Source: Sedimentisphaerales bacterium
GTDB lineage: Bacteria; Planctomycetota; Phycisphaerae; Sedimentisphaerales; Anaerohalosphaeraceae
Length of the DNA: 34,362 nucleotides
Direction: 5' to 3'
Assembly: GCA_016926155.1 (NCBI GenBank)
Contig: JAFGPC010000217.1
Span: forward strand, 1-34,362
Positions 15,482-23,864 of the stretch are shown here, piece after piece. The notes under the pieces were generated by a model. That model searched no databases, was not told where the DNA came from, and saw only the letters and a list, made by a program, of their open reading frames with translations. Position numbers and translations under genes: made by a program. Position 1 is the stretch's first letter; each line of letters begins with the position of its first letter.

Positions 15482-17326
15482 ATGGAACTGCATACAGTAG
15501 ATAAAGGAATTATCATCGGCTATATCGCCATCGTGATCCTGATGGGCTGGTTTTTGTCCAAACGGGCGTCACGGAATCTCGAGTCGTATTTTCTGGGGGG
15601 TAAGTCGTTGCCATGGTGGATCATCGGTATTTCGCACGGGGCCAGCGGCTTCGACATCACCGGGACAATGTGGTTCGTGATGATGCTTTTTACCTATGGT
15701 GTCAAGGCGGCCTGGATCCCGCTGATCTGGCCTCTCTTTGACCGGGTATTCCGGCAGGTCTATCTAGGCCCGTGGATCCGCCGCTCGAACGTATTGACCG
15801 GGGCCGAATGGATGCGAACGCGGTTTGGATATGGACTGGGCGGCGACCTGTCGCATATCAGCGTGGTGATTTACGCCCTGATCGCGACGGTGGGCTTTTT
15901 AAGCTACGCATTCCAGGGAATCGGCAAATTCGCAGAGGTATTCTTCCCGTGGAACCTGGAATGGGGGCCGTTCGCTTCCTCGGATGTATATGCGATCATC
16001 ATCCTGATCATTACTACTGCCTATCTGCTTCTGGGTGGATGGTATAGCGTGGTGCTGACGGATGTTGTGCAATTCGTGCTGCTGACGGTGGCATCGATTT
16101 TCATCGCCGCAGTAGCCATGTACAGAGTCTCACCGGACATGCTGAGCAAAGCTGTACCGGAGGGGTGGAACAACCTGTTTTTTGGATGGAAAATGGATCT
16201 GGACTGGTCGGGACTGATCGACCAGCTCAATCAGAAGATTGTGAAGGATGGGTACAGCCTGTTCGGTATTGTGATCATGATGATGTTCTTCAAGGGGCTT
16301 CTGGTCAGCATGGCCGGACCTACACCGGGCTATGGTATCCAGCATGTGCTCTCGACACGCAGCCCGAGAGAAGCAGCCCTGGAGAACTGGTGGATGTCGG
16401 TGGTGCAGCTTTTCCCCCGTTTTTTGATGATCACGGGGATCGCTATGCTGGGTCTGGTGTTTTTCAGTCCGAACGTGCAAGAGATTCTGGCGCGGGGAGA
16501 CAAAGTGGATTTCGAACAGATTCTGCCGCTCGTCATTCGCGACTTTGTTCCAGCCGGTTTGGTGGGTATCCTGATGGCAGGCCTGCTGGCGGCGTTTATG
16601 AGCACGTTCGATTCGACAGTGAATGCCGGGGCGGCGTATATCGTTAATGATATCTATAAGAGTTATATCCGCAAAGATGCTCCCGTTCGCCGGTATGTGT
16701 GGATGAGCTATCTCTGTTCGGTTCTGCTGGTCGTGGTGGCGATTATCGTAGGGATGAATGTCAAGAGCATTCACAGTATCACCAACTGGATCACCTTCGC
16801 TCTGTATGGCGGGTATGTCGCGCCGAATATTCTGAAATGGCACTGGTGGCGGTTCAACGGGTACGGGTTTGCGGCCGGGATGATCGGGGGCGTAATCGCA
16901 TCAATGATTCCTCTGGCGATCTGGCCGGACATGAACCGGATGTATATCCTGCCGTTCAGCCTTGCCGCCAGCACGATTGCATCGGTTACGGTTTGCCTGC
17001 TGACACCGCCGGAAGAGGATGCCATACTTTGCGACTTTTACCGAACGGTTCGACCCTGGGGAGTCTGGACGCCTGTACTGGAGCAATTGCGGCAAATCGC
17101 ACCCGGCATAGAAAAGAATAAGAATCTGCCGTGGGATGCATTCAATGTGGCCGTAGGAATTATCTGGCAAATCACGCTGATGGTGATCCCTATCTGTCTG
17201 GTCATTCGGGAATACCGCACGATGTGTGGAGCAATTATCGTACTGGTCGTAACCTCCGTGATTATGAAATTCACCTGGTACGATAATCTCGGGCCGGGCG
17301 AAATGTATGTTTCTGACGACTCTTGA
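15482..17326 (+). CDS. SSS-family sodium:solute symporter
   Basis: The 614-residue inner-membrane protein has 13 or more predicted membrane helices and the solute:sodium symporter (SLC5-like) fold. Near the N-terminus is the family run LESYFLGGKSLPWWIIGISHGASGFD. Later stretches such as GLLAAFMSTFDSTVNAGAAYIVNDIY match the conserved helix-8/9 region with Na+-binding Ser/Thr. It would import a sugar, glycoside or related organic solute with Na+. It lies 16 bases downstream of the GH130 gene in the same operon, so a mannose-containing disaccharide is the best guess for its cargo. The ribosome-binding site is AAGGCGG about six bases before ATG. A convergent GH172 gene follows. Confidence 0.9.
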   Translation: MELHTVDKGIIIGYIAIVILMGWFLSKRASRNLESYFLGGKSLPWWIIGISHGASGFDITGTMWFVMMLFTYGVKAAWIPLIWPLFDRVFRQVYLGPWIRRSNVLTGAEWMRTRFGYGLGGDLSHISVVIYALIATVGFLSYAFQGIGKFAEVFFPWNLEWGPFASSDVYAIIILIITTAYLLLGGWYSVVLTDVVQFVLLTVASIFIAAVAMYRVSPDMLSKAVPEGWNNLFFGWKMDLDWSGLIDQLNQKIVKDGYSLFGIVIMMMFFKGLLVSMAGPTPGYGIQHVLSTRSPREAALENWWMSVVQLFPRFLMITGIAMLGLVFFSPNVQEILARGDKVDFEQILPLVIRDFVPAGLVGILMAGLLAAFMSTFDSTVNAGAAYIVNDIYKSYIRKDAPVRRYVWMSYLCSVLLVVVAIIVGMNVKSIHSITNWITFALYGGYVAPNILKWHWWRFNGYGFAAGMIGGVIASMIPLAIWPDMNRMYILPFSLAASTIASVTVCLLTPPEEDAILCDFYRTVRPWGVWTPVLEQLRQIAPGIEKNKNLPWDAFNVAVGIIWQITLMVIPICLVIREYRTMCGAIIVLVVTSVIMKFTWYDNLGPGEMYVSDDS

Positions 17327-17371
17327 AAAAAAATCGTCTTATCTTCAAGAATCCCTATAAAGGACAAGACG
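17326..17371 (-). terminator. Rho-independent terminator after the GH172 gene
   Basis: On the minus strand CGTCTTGTC pairs with GATAAGACG (9 pairs, one G-U; 17335-17371), followed by A and eight T (17326-17333). The T-run overlaps the stop codon of the convergent symporter gene. The loop is long (19 bases). Confidence 0.6.
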
Positions 17372-17377
17372 TACGGC

Positions 17378-18997
17378 TTATCGATACAGGACAGGTTTCT
17401 CTTTCCAGTCCTTGTCTTTTTCGTGCGCATAATCGATAACGCGCGGACGTCGCTCACGAAGACGTACCGATTCGATACCCAGGTAATATCCCTGCGATAG
17501 AGCGTTTTTGCCGACACATTCCAGCCGGAGGGTATACTTGCCCGGATCCGGCCAGAAATCCAGCAGATGAGCTTCCCGCGAATCGACGTCCTTCGAATAC
17601 AAATCCACCGGTTGGCCTAATTTCACACCATTCAAGAAGGCCTGATAATTTCCAAAATCATAGCTGGTCGTAAGCACCAGAAGCAATCGTTTTGGTTCCT
17701 TTTTTTCGACTTCAAAAGGAATTTCCAGCCAGGCATCCGCCTGTTCGACGGGCTTATAGAGCAGTTGCGGCTGTTCGTATTGGTCCAATTTCTGCACAGC
17801 CGTATCCCCCTTGCCATGGCTCTTGGGATCGGTAATCGCATGGGCATAGATGATGCGATCCAGATTCGGAAGTGTTCGCTCTTTCGCGTGCGGGGCGCGT
17901 GCTTTGAATGTGGGCGTGCCGGTCTGATACCAGAACGCCACCGAAGAATAATCATCCTGTCGCTCGTTCCAGCTATTGCTCTTGTAATCCGGATTTTCAT
18001 CCGGGGATATCCATCCGAAATGCTCGATGGTCACACGAATGCTCTTGTTGAAGACGATGGGATCCTGGACATGCCAGCGATAGGCACACGTATGCCCTCC
18101 GACGATGCCCCACTGGTCGAAATAGGTCACTCCAAAGTACGGGGTGCTGGTCGTCTTGAGTCCCCAAGCCGAGAGAAAATAATCCTCCGTACCCGTGCCC
18201 CAAATAGAGGCGTCCTTTTCCCCATCGATATAGATCTTCTCATCCCCTTCGCCGAACCAGGAGGGACTGCGTGTGCGGACGCTCAGAACCATGCCGATAA
18301 AGTGGCCTTTACCCTGTGTGTCCAGGATCAGGTAATCAGTGCCTTGCGTAACAGGATATTCCTGTCGATACTGGGCGTAGAAATAAGGCGTATTCTTAGA
18401 TATCGAATCGGTCTTGATCCAGTCGATATTATAATACAGAAGGCTGATCGGTTTTTTGCTCTGATTGACGATCTCAATACGGGCATGCTTGCGAAACGGC
18501 ATGTGCCAGAAACAGTTGTAGGAATCGGCATCTTCGACGATGACCGGCAATGAAATCACTTCGCTTCGCTTACCGAAACCGCAGGCAAAAAAATCACCCA
18601 CAGGTGCCTCAACGGCGGGTTTGGATTCCTTGTCCCAGTACATCCGTAACAGCATTTCCTGATGATTGGCCGATCCATCCTTGGCCCAGGCCTGTGGCTC
18701 AGGACCCAGGAAGGTCAGCCAGATATGTGTGATGATGCCGGGTCCGGATCGATCCATGAGCACTTTCGTTTCACCGGGGGCGACATTCTTATTATCCCAG
18801 TTGCTGTCGGGATCGGGCTTGCCCATCGGATCGAACCGACCATCCGCTCCGAGTCGATGGGTGGAGCTTTCGCGCATGCTTCGACCCTGTATGGGACGAG
18901 CCAGATCGGCCAATGAAGAGGCAAGACAGGAAGCAGATCCCGTCATCAGCACTAAAAAAAGTAACCACGTTGTCATATATCCTGTTCTTGTTTTCAT
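17378..18997 (-). CDS. Exported GH172 (DUF2961) glycoside hydrolase family protein
   Basis: The 539-residue protein starts with a signal peptide (MKTRTGYMTTWLLFLVLMTGSASCLA; a Cys at 24 could also act as a lipobox, but weakly). The DUF2961 core is clear: SGPGIITHIWLTF, VGDFFACGFG, then WFGEGDEKIYIDGE and GTGTEDYF. In characterised GH172 alpha-D-fructofuranosidases the two catalytic Glu are 21 residues apart (E270, E291); here E250 and E271 show the same spacing, so the site is intact. A C-terminal jellyroll-like domain (about 420-530) follows. The family acts on fructofuranosyl and arabinofuranosyl linkages. It lies 30 bases after the DUF362 gene and is the last gene of that unit. Confidence 0.87.
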   Translation of the reverse strand: MKTRTGYMTTWLLFLVLMTGSASCLASSLADLARPIQGRSMRESSTHRLGADGRFDPMGKPDPDSNWDNKNVAPGETKVLMDRSGPGIITHIWLTFLGPEPQAWAKDGSANHQEMLLRMYWDKESKPAVEAPVGDFFACGFGKRSEVISLPVIVEDADSYNCFWHMPFRKHARIEIVNQSKKPISLLYYNIDWIKTDSISKNTPYFYAQYRQEYPVTQGTDYLILDTQGKGHFIGMVLSVRTRSPSWFGEGDEKIYIDGEKDASIWGTGTEDYFLSAWGLKTTSTPYFGVTYFDQWGIVGGHTCAYRWHVQDPIVFNKSIRVTIEHFGWISPDENPDYKSNSWNERQDDYSSVAFWYQTGTPTFKARAPHAKERTLPNLDRIIYAHAITDPKSHGKGDTAVQKLDQYEQPQLLYKPVEQADAWLEIPFEVEKKEPKRLLLVLTTSYDFGNYQAFLNGVKLGQPVDLYSKDVDSREAHLLDFWPDPGKYTLRLECVGKNALSQGYYLGIESVRLRERRPRVIDYAHEKDKDWKEKPVLYR

Positions 18998-19027
18998 ACT
19001 TTCCCCTTTCCTTTTTAAGGATCTCCC

Positions 19028-20011
19028 CTATATTTTGGATTGTCTCATACATCCTTTAAGCAAGTGTAGTGATTGTCTGGTTATGCTTTTACATACCCGG
19101 CCGAGTGAGAATTCCAGCAGAGTTTGCTGGGCAGGTTCAAAATCTCGACATTGAAATGATTCCAGTGGATCGCCCAACAAATCCACTTTTTCCATCGTTG
19201 TCGGTCCAAAACCAATCTCCCGGCACCGGCACAGAATCGGCAGATCCGTCGGATCAAAAGCAGCAATTTCACAACATACCAGTTCACAAGCCACCGGGTC
19301 CCTTCCCCCTATCAGGACGCCTAATGGTTTCGGCTTTCCTTTGATTGGTCCCATCCCTTCCATGGCTACTATACCATCAATAATAGTAAACATCGGTGAA
19401 AACAGACGATAAATTCCGATCAGCATAGAACAGAAGTCAGTATAGCTTTTTCCTTTGGCAAAGTGCCACCAGGCCTTTCGTTTACCCGGGACACATCCAA
19501 ACATGTTTTTGATGGCAAATGTGGCTCCAAGCTGCTGGTGAGCCTTGAACTTGGGAAGATTAATAATCGCATCGGCCTCCAGGGCCCTGCCGCTGACAGC
19601 AATGCGCATCCCATCGCAACCCGGCAGTTCCCGAACGATAGGCCTGTCTAAAGCGAAAAAAGGAATACCCAGCCGGCGCAATGGCCCGTCCAGTTGAAGA
19701 GCATGGATACAAGAACGCATGCTGCCCCATCCGGGCGAATCGGCGACAAAAGGCCTGGTGCCTAAATCGAGTAAAAGTCTGGCAACAGTTAGAATAACTG
19801 CCGGATGGGTCTGTACGGCAGATTCCGGTGGACGGGGCACGATCAGATTGGGTTTGATCAGAACCTGATCTCCTTTGTGAATCGGAACATCCTTTGTAAA
19901 TATGTACTCGAATTGTCTTTGGATGACAGCAGACAGGATGTTTTCGTCATATCCAGAGGCTCCTGTGAGTACAACAGTGGGTCGTGGACAGAATCCTACC
20001 CGTTCGGTCAT
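19028..20011 (-). CDS. DUF362-domain protein
   Basis: The 327-residue protein matches DUF362: N-terminal KGDQVLIKPNLIVPR, then HPAVILTVARLLLDLGTRPFVADSPGWG, DAIINLPKFKAHQQLGATFAIKNMFGCVPGKRK and a C-terminal DGIVAMEGMGPIKGKPKPLGVLIGG. Some family members carry a ferredoxin domain; no CxxCxxC cluster motif is visible here. The biochemical function is unknown. The start at 20011 is chosen because AAGGTGGG lies just upstream and because its ATG overlaps the stop TGA of the lipoprotein gene (ATGA), which implies translational coupling. A TTG start 18 bases further up is less likely. It lies between a lipoprotein and a GH172 gene. Confidence 0.85.
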   Translation of the reverse strand: MTERVGFCPRPTVVLTGASGYDENILSAVIQRQFEYIFTKDVPIHKGDQVLIKPNLIVPRPPESAVQTHPAVILTVARLLLDLGTRPFVADSPGWGSMRSCIHALQLDGPLRRLGIPFFALDRPIVRELPGCDGMRIAVSGRALEADAIINLPKFKAHQQLGATFAIKNMFGCVPGKRKAWWHFAKGKSYTDFCSMLIGIYRLFSPMFTIIDGIVAMEGMGPIKGKPKPLGVLIGGRDPVACELVCCEIAAFDPTDLPILCRCREIGFGPTTMEKVDLLGDPLESFQCRDFEPAQQTLLEFSLGRVCKSITRQSLHLLKGCMRQSKI

Positions 20012-20802
20012 CGTCCCACCTTCGAACAAAGGATCAGATAGAATCGGATCACATCTGCATCTCTCGGATTAGGAAAGAGAAGGTTGACCAATGACTCTGG
20101 TTGTTCATCGATCCGGTTTGGGGCCAGGACGAGAAACTGACCGCTGCCGATTTTTACCGACAAAGTTGTTGGCCCTAAGACCGTTTGTTTAACATCGACG
20201 GTGCGAGACAACCGGGCGGCTGTAATATCGGTGCGCCGTCGATGCACTGCCTGAATCGTTGTATCGGCGACACCCGGCATATCCGGAATCGGCCGACTTC
20301 GAATCGACCAGGCCACCTGACCGGGCTCCAGAGTGACTTCCTGGAACGATTGCCCGGCATCTTTATAAATTACTGTCTGCGATTCATACAATTGCCCGGA
20401 GGCCATATCCAGCCCCTTTTCATCAAGACAAACCAGGGTATTTACGTAGACCTGTCTTGGTTTGGCTTCATCCATTTTAACGGTAAATTTGTGCCAGTCA
20501 GTCGACTGGCCGAATCCCGCCGTCAAGCCGCTGTTTTCAAAGGCATGCAGACTGGCAAAATGTAACGGTTCGCTGTGCAATTTTTGAATTGCATCCTGCA
20601 ATACATCGATATGATCAGTGGAGATTTCCAGAGTGGCAATCTGAAAACTCACCTGTTTTGGAAATTCGACCGGATCGCCAGGTGCCAGATCCCCGATCTT
20701 CAGTCGTCTTGCAGGCCGGTTCTGCGATGTGGATTCCACCCGACCACATCCAGCAATTACAACACCGGTCATTAATAAACCTAGATATTTCATCAACTTC
20801 AT
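20008..20802 (-). CDS. Putative lipoprotein of unknown function
   Basis: The 264-residue protein begins MKLMKYLGLLMTGVVIAGC, a short lipoprotein signal with lipobox IAGC, so it is expected to be lipid-anchored at Cys19. The mature part is a beta-rich domain; visible stretches are SFQIATLEISTDHIDVLQDAIQKL, WHKFTVKMDEAK and VLGPTTLSVKIGSGQFLVLAPN. No known family is recognised. The last codons overlap the DUF362 start by ATGA. It starts 33 bases after the PilZ gene. An internal ATG at codon 4 is an alternative start; neither has a clear ribosome-binding site. Confidence 0.7.
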   Translation of the reverse strand: MKLMKYLGLLMTGVVIAGCGRVESTSQNRPARRLKIGDLAPGDPVEFPKQVSFQIATLEISTDHIDVLQDAIQKLHSEPLHFASLHAFENSGLTAGFGQSTDWHKFTVKMDEAKPRQVYVNTLVCLDEKGLDMASGQLYESQTVIYKDAGQSFQEVTLEPGQVAWSIRSRPIPDMPGVADTTIQAVHRRRTDITAARLSRTVDVKQTVLGPTTLSVKIGSGQFLVLAPNRIDEQPESLVNLLFPNPRDADVIRFYLILCSKVGR

Positions 20803-20835
20803 AAACAGAATTCTACATGAGTAGGAGTGGAAAGT

Positions 20836-21189
20836 CTACAATCGCAGGTGAGGAGATCGAGAAAACTCAACGGCAATCTGTTGCGTTTCCACATATTCAT
20901 CTGCTCGCCGGGACGACTCCATGGATTCGATACGGATGACCTGTCCTTGCGTTGAAAAACGGCCCCCATTTTTTAACAGGTCCCGGGCGGGTGGAATGGC
21001 GATTTCGATATTTAACATCTCCCCCTTAAAAAGTTTCATCCCGCTGATTTGCATGAGAGCCCCGCTTGGGCTAATATTCAGGGTATTGCCGGTATAGGGT
21101 CTCTCCGCCCCGGCGCCGACCTTTCGGCACAGTACCGCCAGACGCAAATTGAGCCGTCTGTGAGCCCTCCTGTCCGTTTCCTGGCTCAT
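20836..21189 (-). CDS. PilZ-domain (c-di-GMP-binding) protein
   Basis: The 117-residue protein has the two PilZ signatures: the N-terminal arginine motif in RRAHRRLNLRLAVLCR and the loop NISPSGALM (N/D-x-S-x-x-G). These bind cyclic di-GMP in the family. It is a stand-alone PilZ domain without a catalytic or DNA-binding partner domain. The start at 21189 (MSQETDRR) is supported by GGAG and AGGA upstream; a GTG 15 bases further up is less likely. It is the first gene of the PilZ-lipoprotein-DUF362-GH172 series, which would link c-di-GMP to envelope or sugar functions. That link is an inference from gene order. Confidence 0.85.
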   Translation of the reverse strand: MSQETDRRAHRRLNLRLAVLCRKVGAGAERPYTGNTLNISPSGALMQISGMKLFKGEMLNIEIAIPPARDLLKNGGRFSTQGQVIRIESMESSRRADEYVETQQIAVEFSRSPHLRL

Positions 21190-21442
21190 ATTCCTGCTCC
21201 CCACGAATTCAAATATAAGTACGCAAAACGCATACCATTCAGATTAATCATAAAGAGCACTGTGGATGAACCGATATAAACTACCCACCAAACAGACTTT
21301 ATAGGACGTTGGTTCTATCCCAAAAATCCTTTATAGGTCTATCTCATGAAGCGAATCGGCATCAATTGTTGCTGAATAACAACAAAGGTATGACTTTTAT
21401 TAAAGGATTCAAGTTTAATGTTTCTTTTTAGCAACATCCACA

Positions 21443-21471
21443 TTGCTATTTCCCAGCAAAAATGTTAATAT
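21443..21471 (+). promoter_or_regulatory. Extended -10 promoter of the NtrB-like kinase gene
   Basis: TTGCTA (21443-21448), 17 bases, TAATAT (21466-21471), with TG at 21463-21464. The ATG at 21479 begins eight bases after the -10, about at the predicted transcription start. The 15-mer around the -10 is identical to that at 12218-12231. Confidence 0.55.
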
Positions 21472-21478
21472 AGGAAGG

Positions 21479-22258
21479 ATGGAAATCGCGGACGAAAACA
21501 TGGTTCCTGACAAAAAGGAAACGGCAAATTCCTCAGAGTCAATCCATGAGGAACAAATCCAGCAACTGGTCGCTCTGGGGCGATTGGCTGGTACGGTTGC
21601 CCATGAACTGAATAATCCATTGGATGGCATCTTACGATACCTGAATCTGGCGATTCGTGTAATCGAACAGGGAGAGGCCAACAAGGCGCTGGACTATCTC
21701 CAACAAAGTCGGGACGGCCTGATGCGAATGGTTCGGATCACCCGTCAATTGTTAACTTATACTCGCAGTCTGAAGGCCAGTCCGGAAACCGCCACCCTCG
21801 ATGAAATTCTGAATCAGGCCCTCCGCATAATTCAGCCTATTGGTGGGGATATCGAAATCGTTCTTGATCGTCAACTGGATGGGACGGCCCGATATCCGGC
21901 GGCGGGTTTGACACAGGTCTTTATCAATCTCATTAAAAATGCCGTTGATGCCATGTCCGGTCGAGGCAGGCTTACCATTACGATACATGCCGACCAGGAC
22001 AATCTGACAGTCGCCTTTCGGGATTCCGGACCCGGTTTTGCCCCGGAGGATAGTGAAAAACTCTTTCAGCCCTTTTATACAACCAAGCCCGATGGGCATG
22101 GAACGGGACTGGGTTTGGCGATCTGTCGGGACCTGATAGAAAAGCTTAAAGGCCACATTATCGCAACCAATAATCCCGACGGCGGCAGCACGTTCACGGT
22201 TCAACTGCCGTATGTTAATACATCCGGTCAAGAACGAGGAGTCGTCGATCATGAGTAA
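21479..22258 (+). CDS. Soluble NtrB-like sensor histidine kinase
   Basis: The 259-residue protein has a dimerisation/phospho-acceptor helix with H42 in GTVAHELNNPLDG. A GHKL ATPase domain follows: N-box LINLIKNAVDAM, G1 RDSGPGF, and G2 GHGTGLGLAI. It lacks any membrane segment, PAS or GAF sensor domain: only about 25 residues precede the H-box helix. Thus it must sense through a partner or be cytoplasmic with an unusual input. Its stop overlaps the start of the response regulator by eight bases, so the two form a pair that phosphorylates the regulator. The start at ATG 21479 fits AGGAAGG just upstream; an upstream TTG at 21443 falls in the predicted -35 box, so it is rejected. It may be leaderless or start at 21500. 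Confidence 0.85.
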   Translation: MEIADENMVPDKKETANSSESIHEEQIQQLVALGRLAGTVAHELNNPLDGILRYLNLAIRVIEQGEANKALDYLQQSRDGLMRMVRITRQLLTYTRSLKASPETATLDEILNQALRIIQPIGGDIEIVLDRQLDGTARYPAAGLTQVFINLIKNAVDAMSGRGRLTITIHADQDNLTVAFRDSGPGFAPEDSEKLFQPFYTTKPDGHGTGLGLAICRDLIEKLKGHIIATNNPDGGSTFTVQLPYVNTSGQERGVVDHE

Positions 22259-23630
22259 AGCCAACATCCTTGTCGTCGATGATGACCGGATCATTCTGGA
22301 CTCATTGTGCGAATTTCTTCGGATGGAAGGATATTTCCCTGTCGGAGCGTCCACCTTCTCCCAGGCGGTCGATGCGATAGAGCGTCATTCATTCGCCCTG
22401 GTGATCTCGGATGTAAACCTGCCGGATACAGACGGATTTGCTCTGCTGCGCCGGATTCGTGATCGCCATCCGGAAACCGTCGTCATCTTGATCACAGGGT
22501 ATGGGACCATTGAAAGTGCGGTCGAAGCGATCAAACTCGGGGCGTATGATTATCTGACCAAGCCGATTGTGGACGATGACCTTCGTTTGGCGATCGGACG
22601 GGGATTGCAGCAGCAATTTCTGCTTACGGAAAATCGCGACCTTCGCAGCCGTCTCCAACAGAAATACAGTATGGAAAGTGTCCTGAGCCAGGATTATAAA
22701 ATGGCAAGGATCTTCGAGTTGATCGAAGCAGTAGCGGACAGCCAGACAACGATCCTGATGACCGGCCCTTCCGGTACGGGCAAGAGCATGCTGGCACGGG
22801 CGATCCATTTTCGCTCCAGCCGCAAGGAAAAACCGTTCGTGGAGGTCAGTTGCGGGGCCCTGCCGGAAAGCCTGCTGGAAAGCGAATTATTTGGACATGT
22901 CAAGGGTGCTTTCACCGGGGCTGTCCGGTCCAAGGAAGGGAAATTTCTGGCCGCGAACGGCGGGACGATTTTTCTGGATGAGATTTCCACGGCTAGTCCA
23001 GCCATGCAGGTCAAACTCCTACGGGTATTGCAGGATCGTCAGTTCGAACCTGTCGGCAGCAACAAGACGATTACTATTGATACGCGGGTGATCCTGGCCT
23101 CCAATGCCGACTTGATCAGGGCCGTCCGTGACGGTCAATTCCGTGAAGACCTGTATTATCGCATCAATGTGGTCAGTATTGATATACCCCCGCTGGCCGA
23201 GCGAATCGGGGATGTACCGTTGCTGGCCCGACACTTTATTCGGCATTTCTGTGATGTGCACCGGCGGCGAGGAACAGACCTGACGGAAGAAGCTCTGCTG
23301 TACCTGCAGCGTTACGACTGGCCGGGCAACGTACGTGAGCTGGAAAATGTGATGGAACGGGCGGTCCTGTTAAGCAAGGGACCTGCGATTGATCCTGAAG
23401 ACCTACCGTCCTATGTGCTTTCCAAAAGCGAGTCAAAAAAAACATCCTTTGACGGCATGTGTTTGAAAGAAGCCCTGGGCCAGGCTGAAAAACGCATCCT
23501 CCTGGCAGCACTGGAAACCCATCACTGGAACCGGCAGGACACCGCCAACGCCTTGCGAATCAACCGCACGACACTCTATAAAAAGATGAAACACCACGGC
23601 ATGGAAGACGGACCGGAGGGAATGGGATAA
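22251..23630 (+). CDS. NtrC-family sigma-54-dependent response regulator
   Basis: The 459-residue protein has three domains. The receiver (1-120) carries the acidic triad D10-D12, phospho-acceptor D54 (VISDVNLPD) and K104. The AAA+ domain (about 145-370) has Walker A GPSGTGKS, the sigma-54 contact loop GAFTGA, Walker B GTIFLDEI, and the sensor region RINVVSIDIPPLAERIGDVP. The C-terminal Fis-type HTH (about 410-455) contains RILLAALETHHWNRQDTAN. It activates sigma-54 promoters when phosphorylated, presumably by the adjacent kinase. The start at 22251 is supported by GAGGAG nine bases upstream. The target genes are not apparent; no strong TGGCAC/TTGC promoter was found nearby apart from a weak candidate before GH130. 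Confidence 0.92.
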   Translation: MSKANILVVDDDRIILDSLCEFLRMEGYFPVGASTFSQAVDAIERHSFALVISDVNLPDTDGFALLRRIRDRHPETVVILITGYGTIESAVEAIKLGAYDYLTKPIVDDDLRLAIGRGLQQQFLLTENRDLRSRLQQKYSMESVLSQDYKMARIFELIEAVADSQTTILMTGPSGTGKSMLARAIHFRSSRKEKPFVEVSCGALPESLLESELFGHVKGAFTGAVRSKEGKFLAANGGTIFLDEISTASPAMQVKLLRVLQDRQFEPVGSNKTITIDTRVILASNADLIRAVRDGQFREDLYYRINVVSIDIPPLAERIGDVPLLARHFIRHFCDVHRRRGTDLTEEALLYLQRYDWPGNVRELENVMERAVLLSKGPAIDPEDLPSYVLSKSESKKTSFDGMCLKEALGQAEKRILLAALETHHWNRQDTANALRINRTTLYKKMKHHGMEDGPEGMG

Positions 23631-23816
23631 TAGAAAAACTGCTTATATCCAAACGATTATTTATTGTATCAATTCGCTCAATTTGACCTATCATTAGTAT
23701 AAAATAAACTCCAAACAAATATATCACCCTCTCCTTACCGGTTTGAAAAATCATTATGTCCTTCCTACTAAACGAATTTGGACCATTTCTTTCCACTATT
23801 CCATAAACATTGGATT

Positions 23817-23825
23817 TGTTATAAT
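23817..23825 (+). promoter_or_regulatory. Extended -10 promoter element of the 23865 gene
   Basis: TG-T-TATAAT at 23817-23825 is a perfect extended -10. No good -35 is seen, as is usual for this class. The predicted start is near 23832, about 33 bases before the ATG. Confidence 0.5.
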
Positions 23826-23864
23826 GGATGTGTTTGAAAGTTCCAGTCAAGAGAAAGGAATACT

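Noticed and set aside
16130-16843. Minus-strand open frame of 237 codons inside the symporter gene
   Set aside because: It is a shadow of the symporter; its composition is His/Arg/Gln-rich as expected for antisense of a membrane protein gene.
17765-18553. Long plus-strand open frame of 262 codons
   Set aside because: It is antisense to the well-supported GH172 gene, has no ribosome-binding site and no recognisable domain.
23560-23850. Minus-strand 96-codon frame between the NtrC-like and beta-helix genes
   Set aside because: It overlaps the end of the NtrC-like gene and the plus-strand promoter, and has no start signal or domain.
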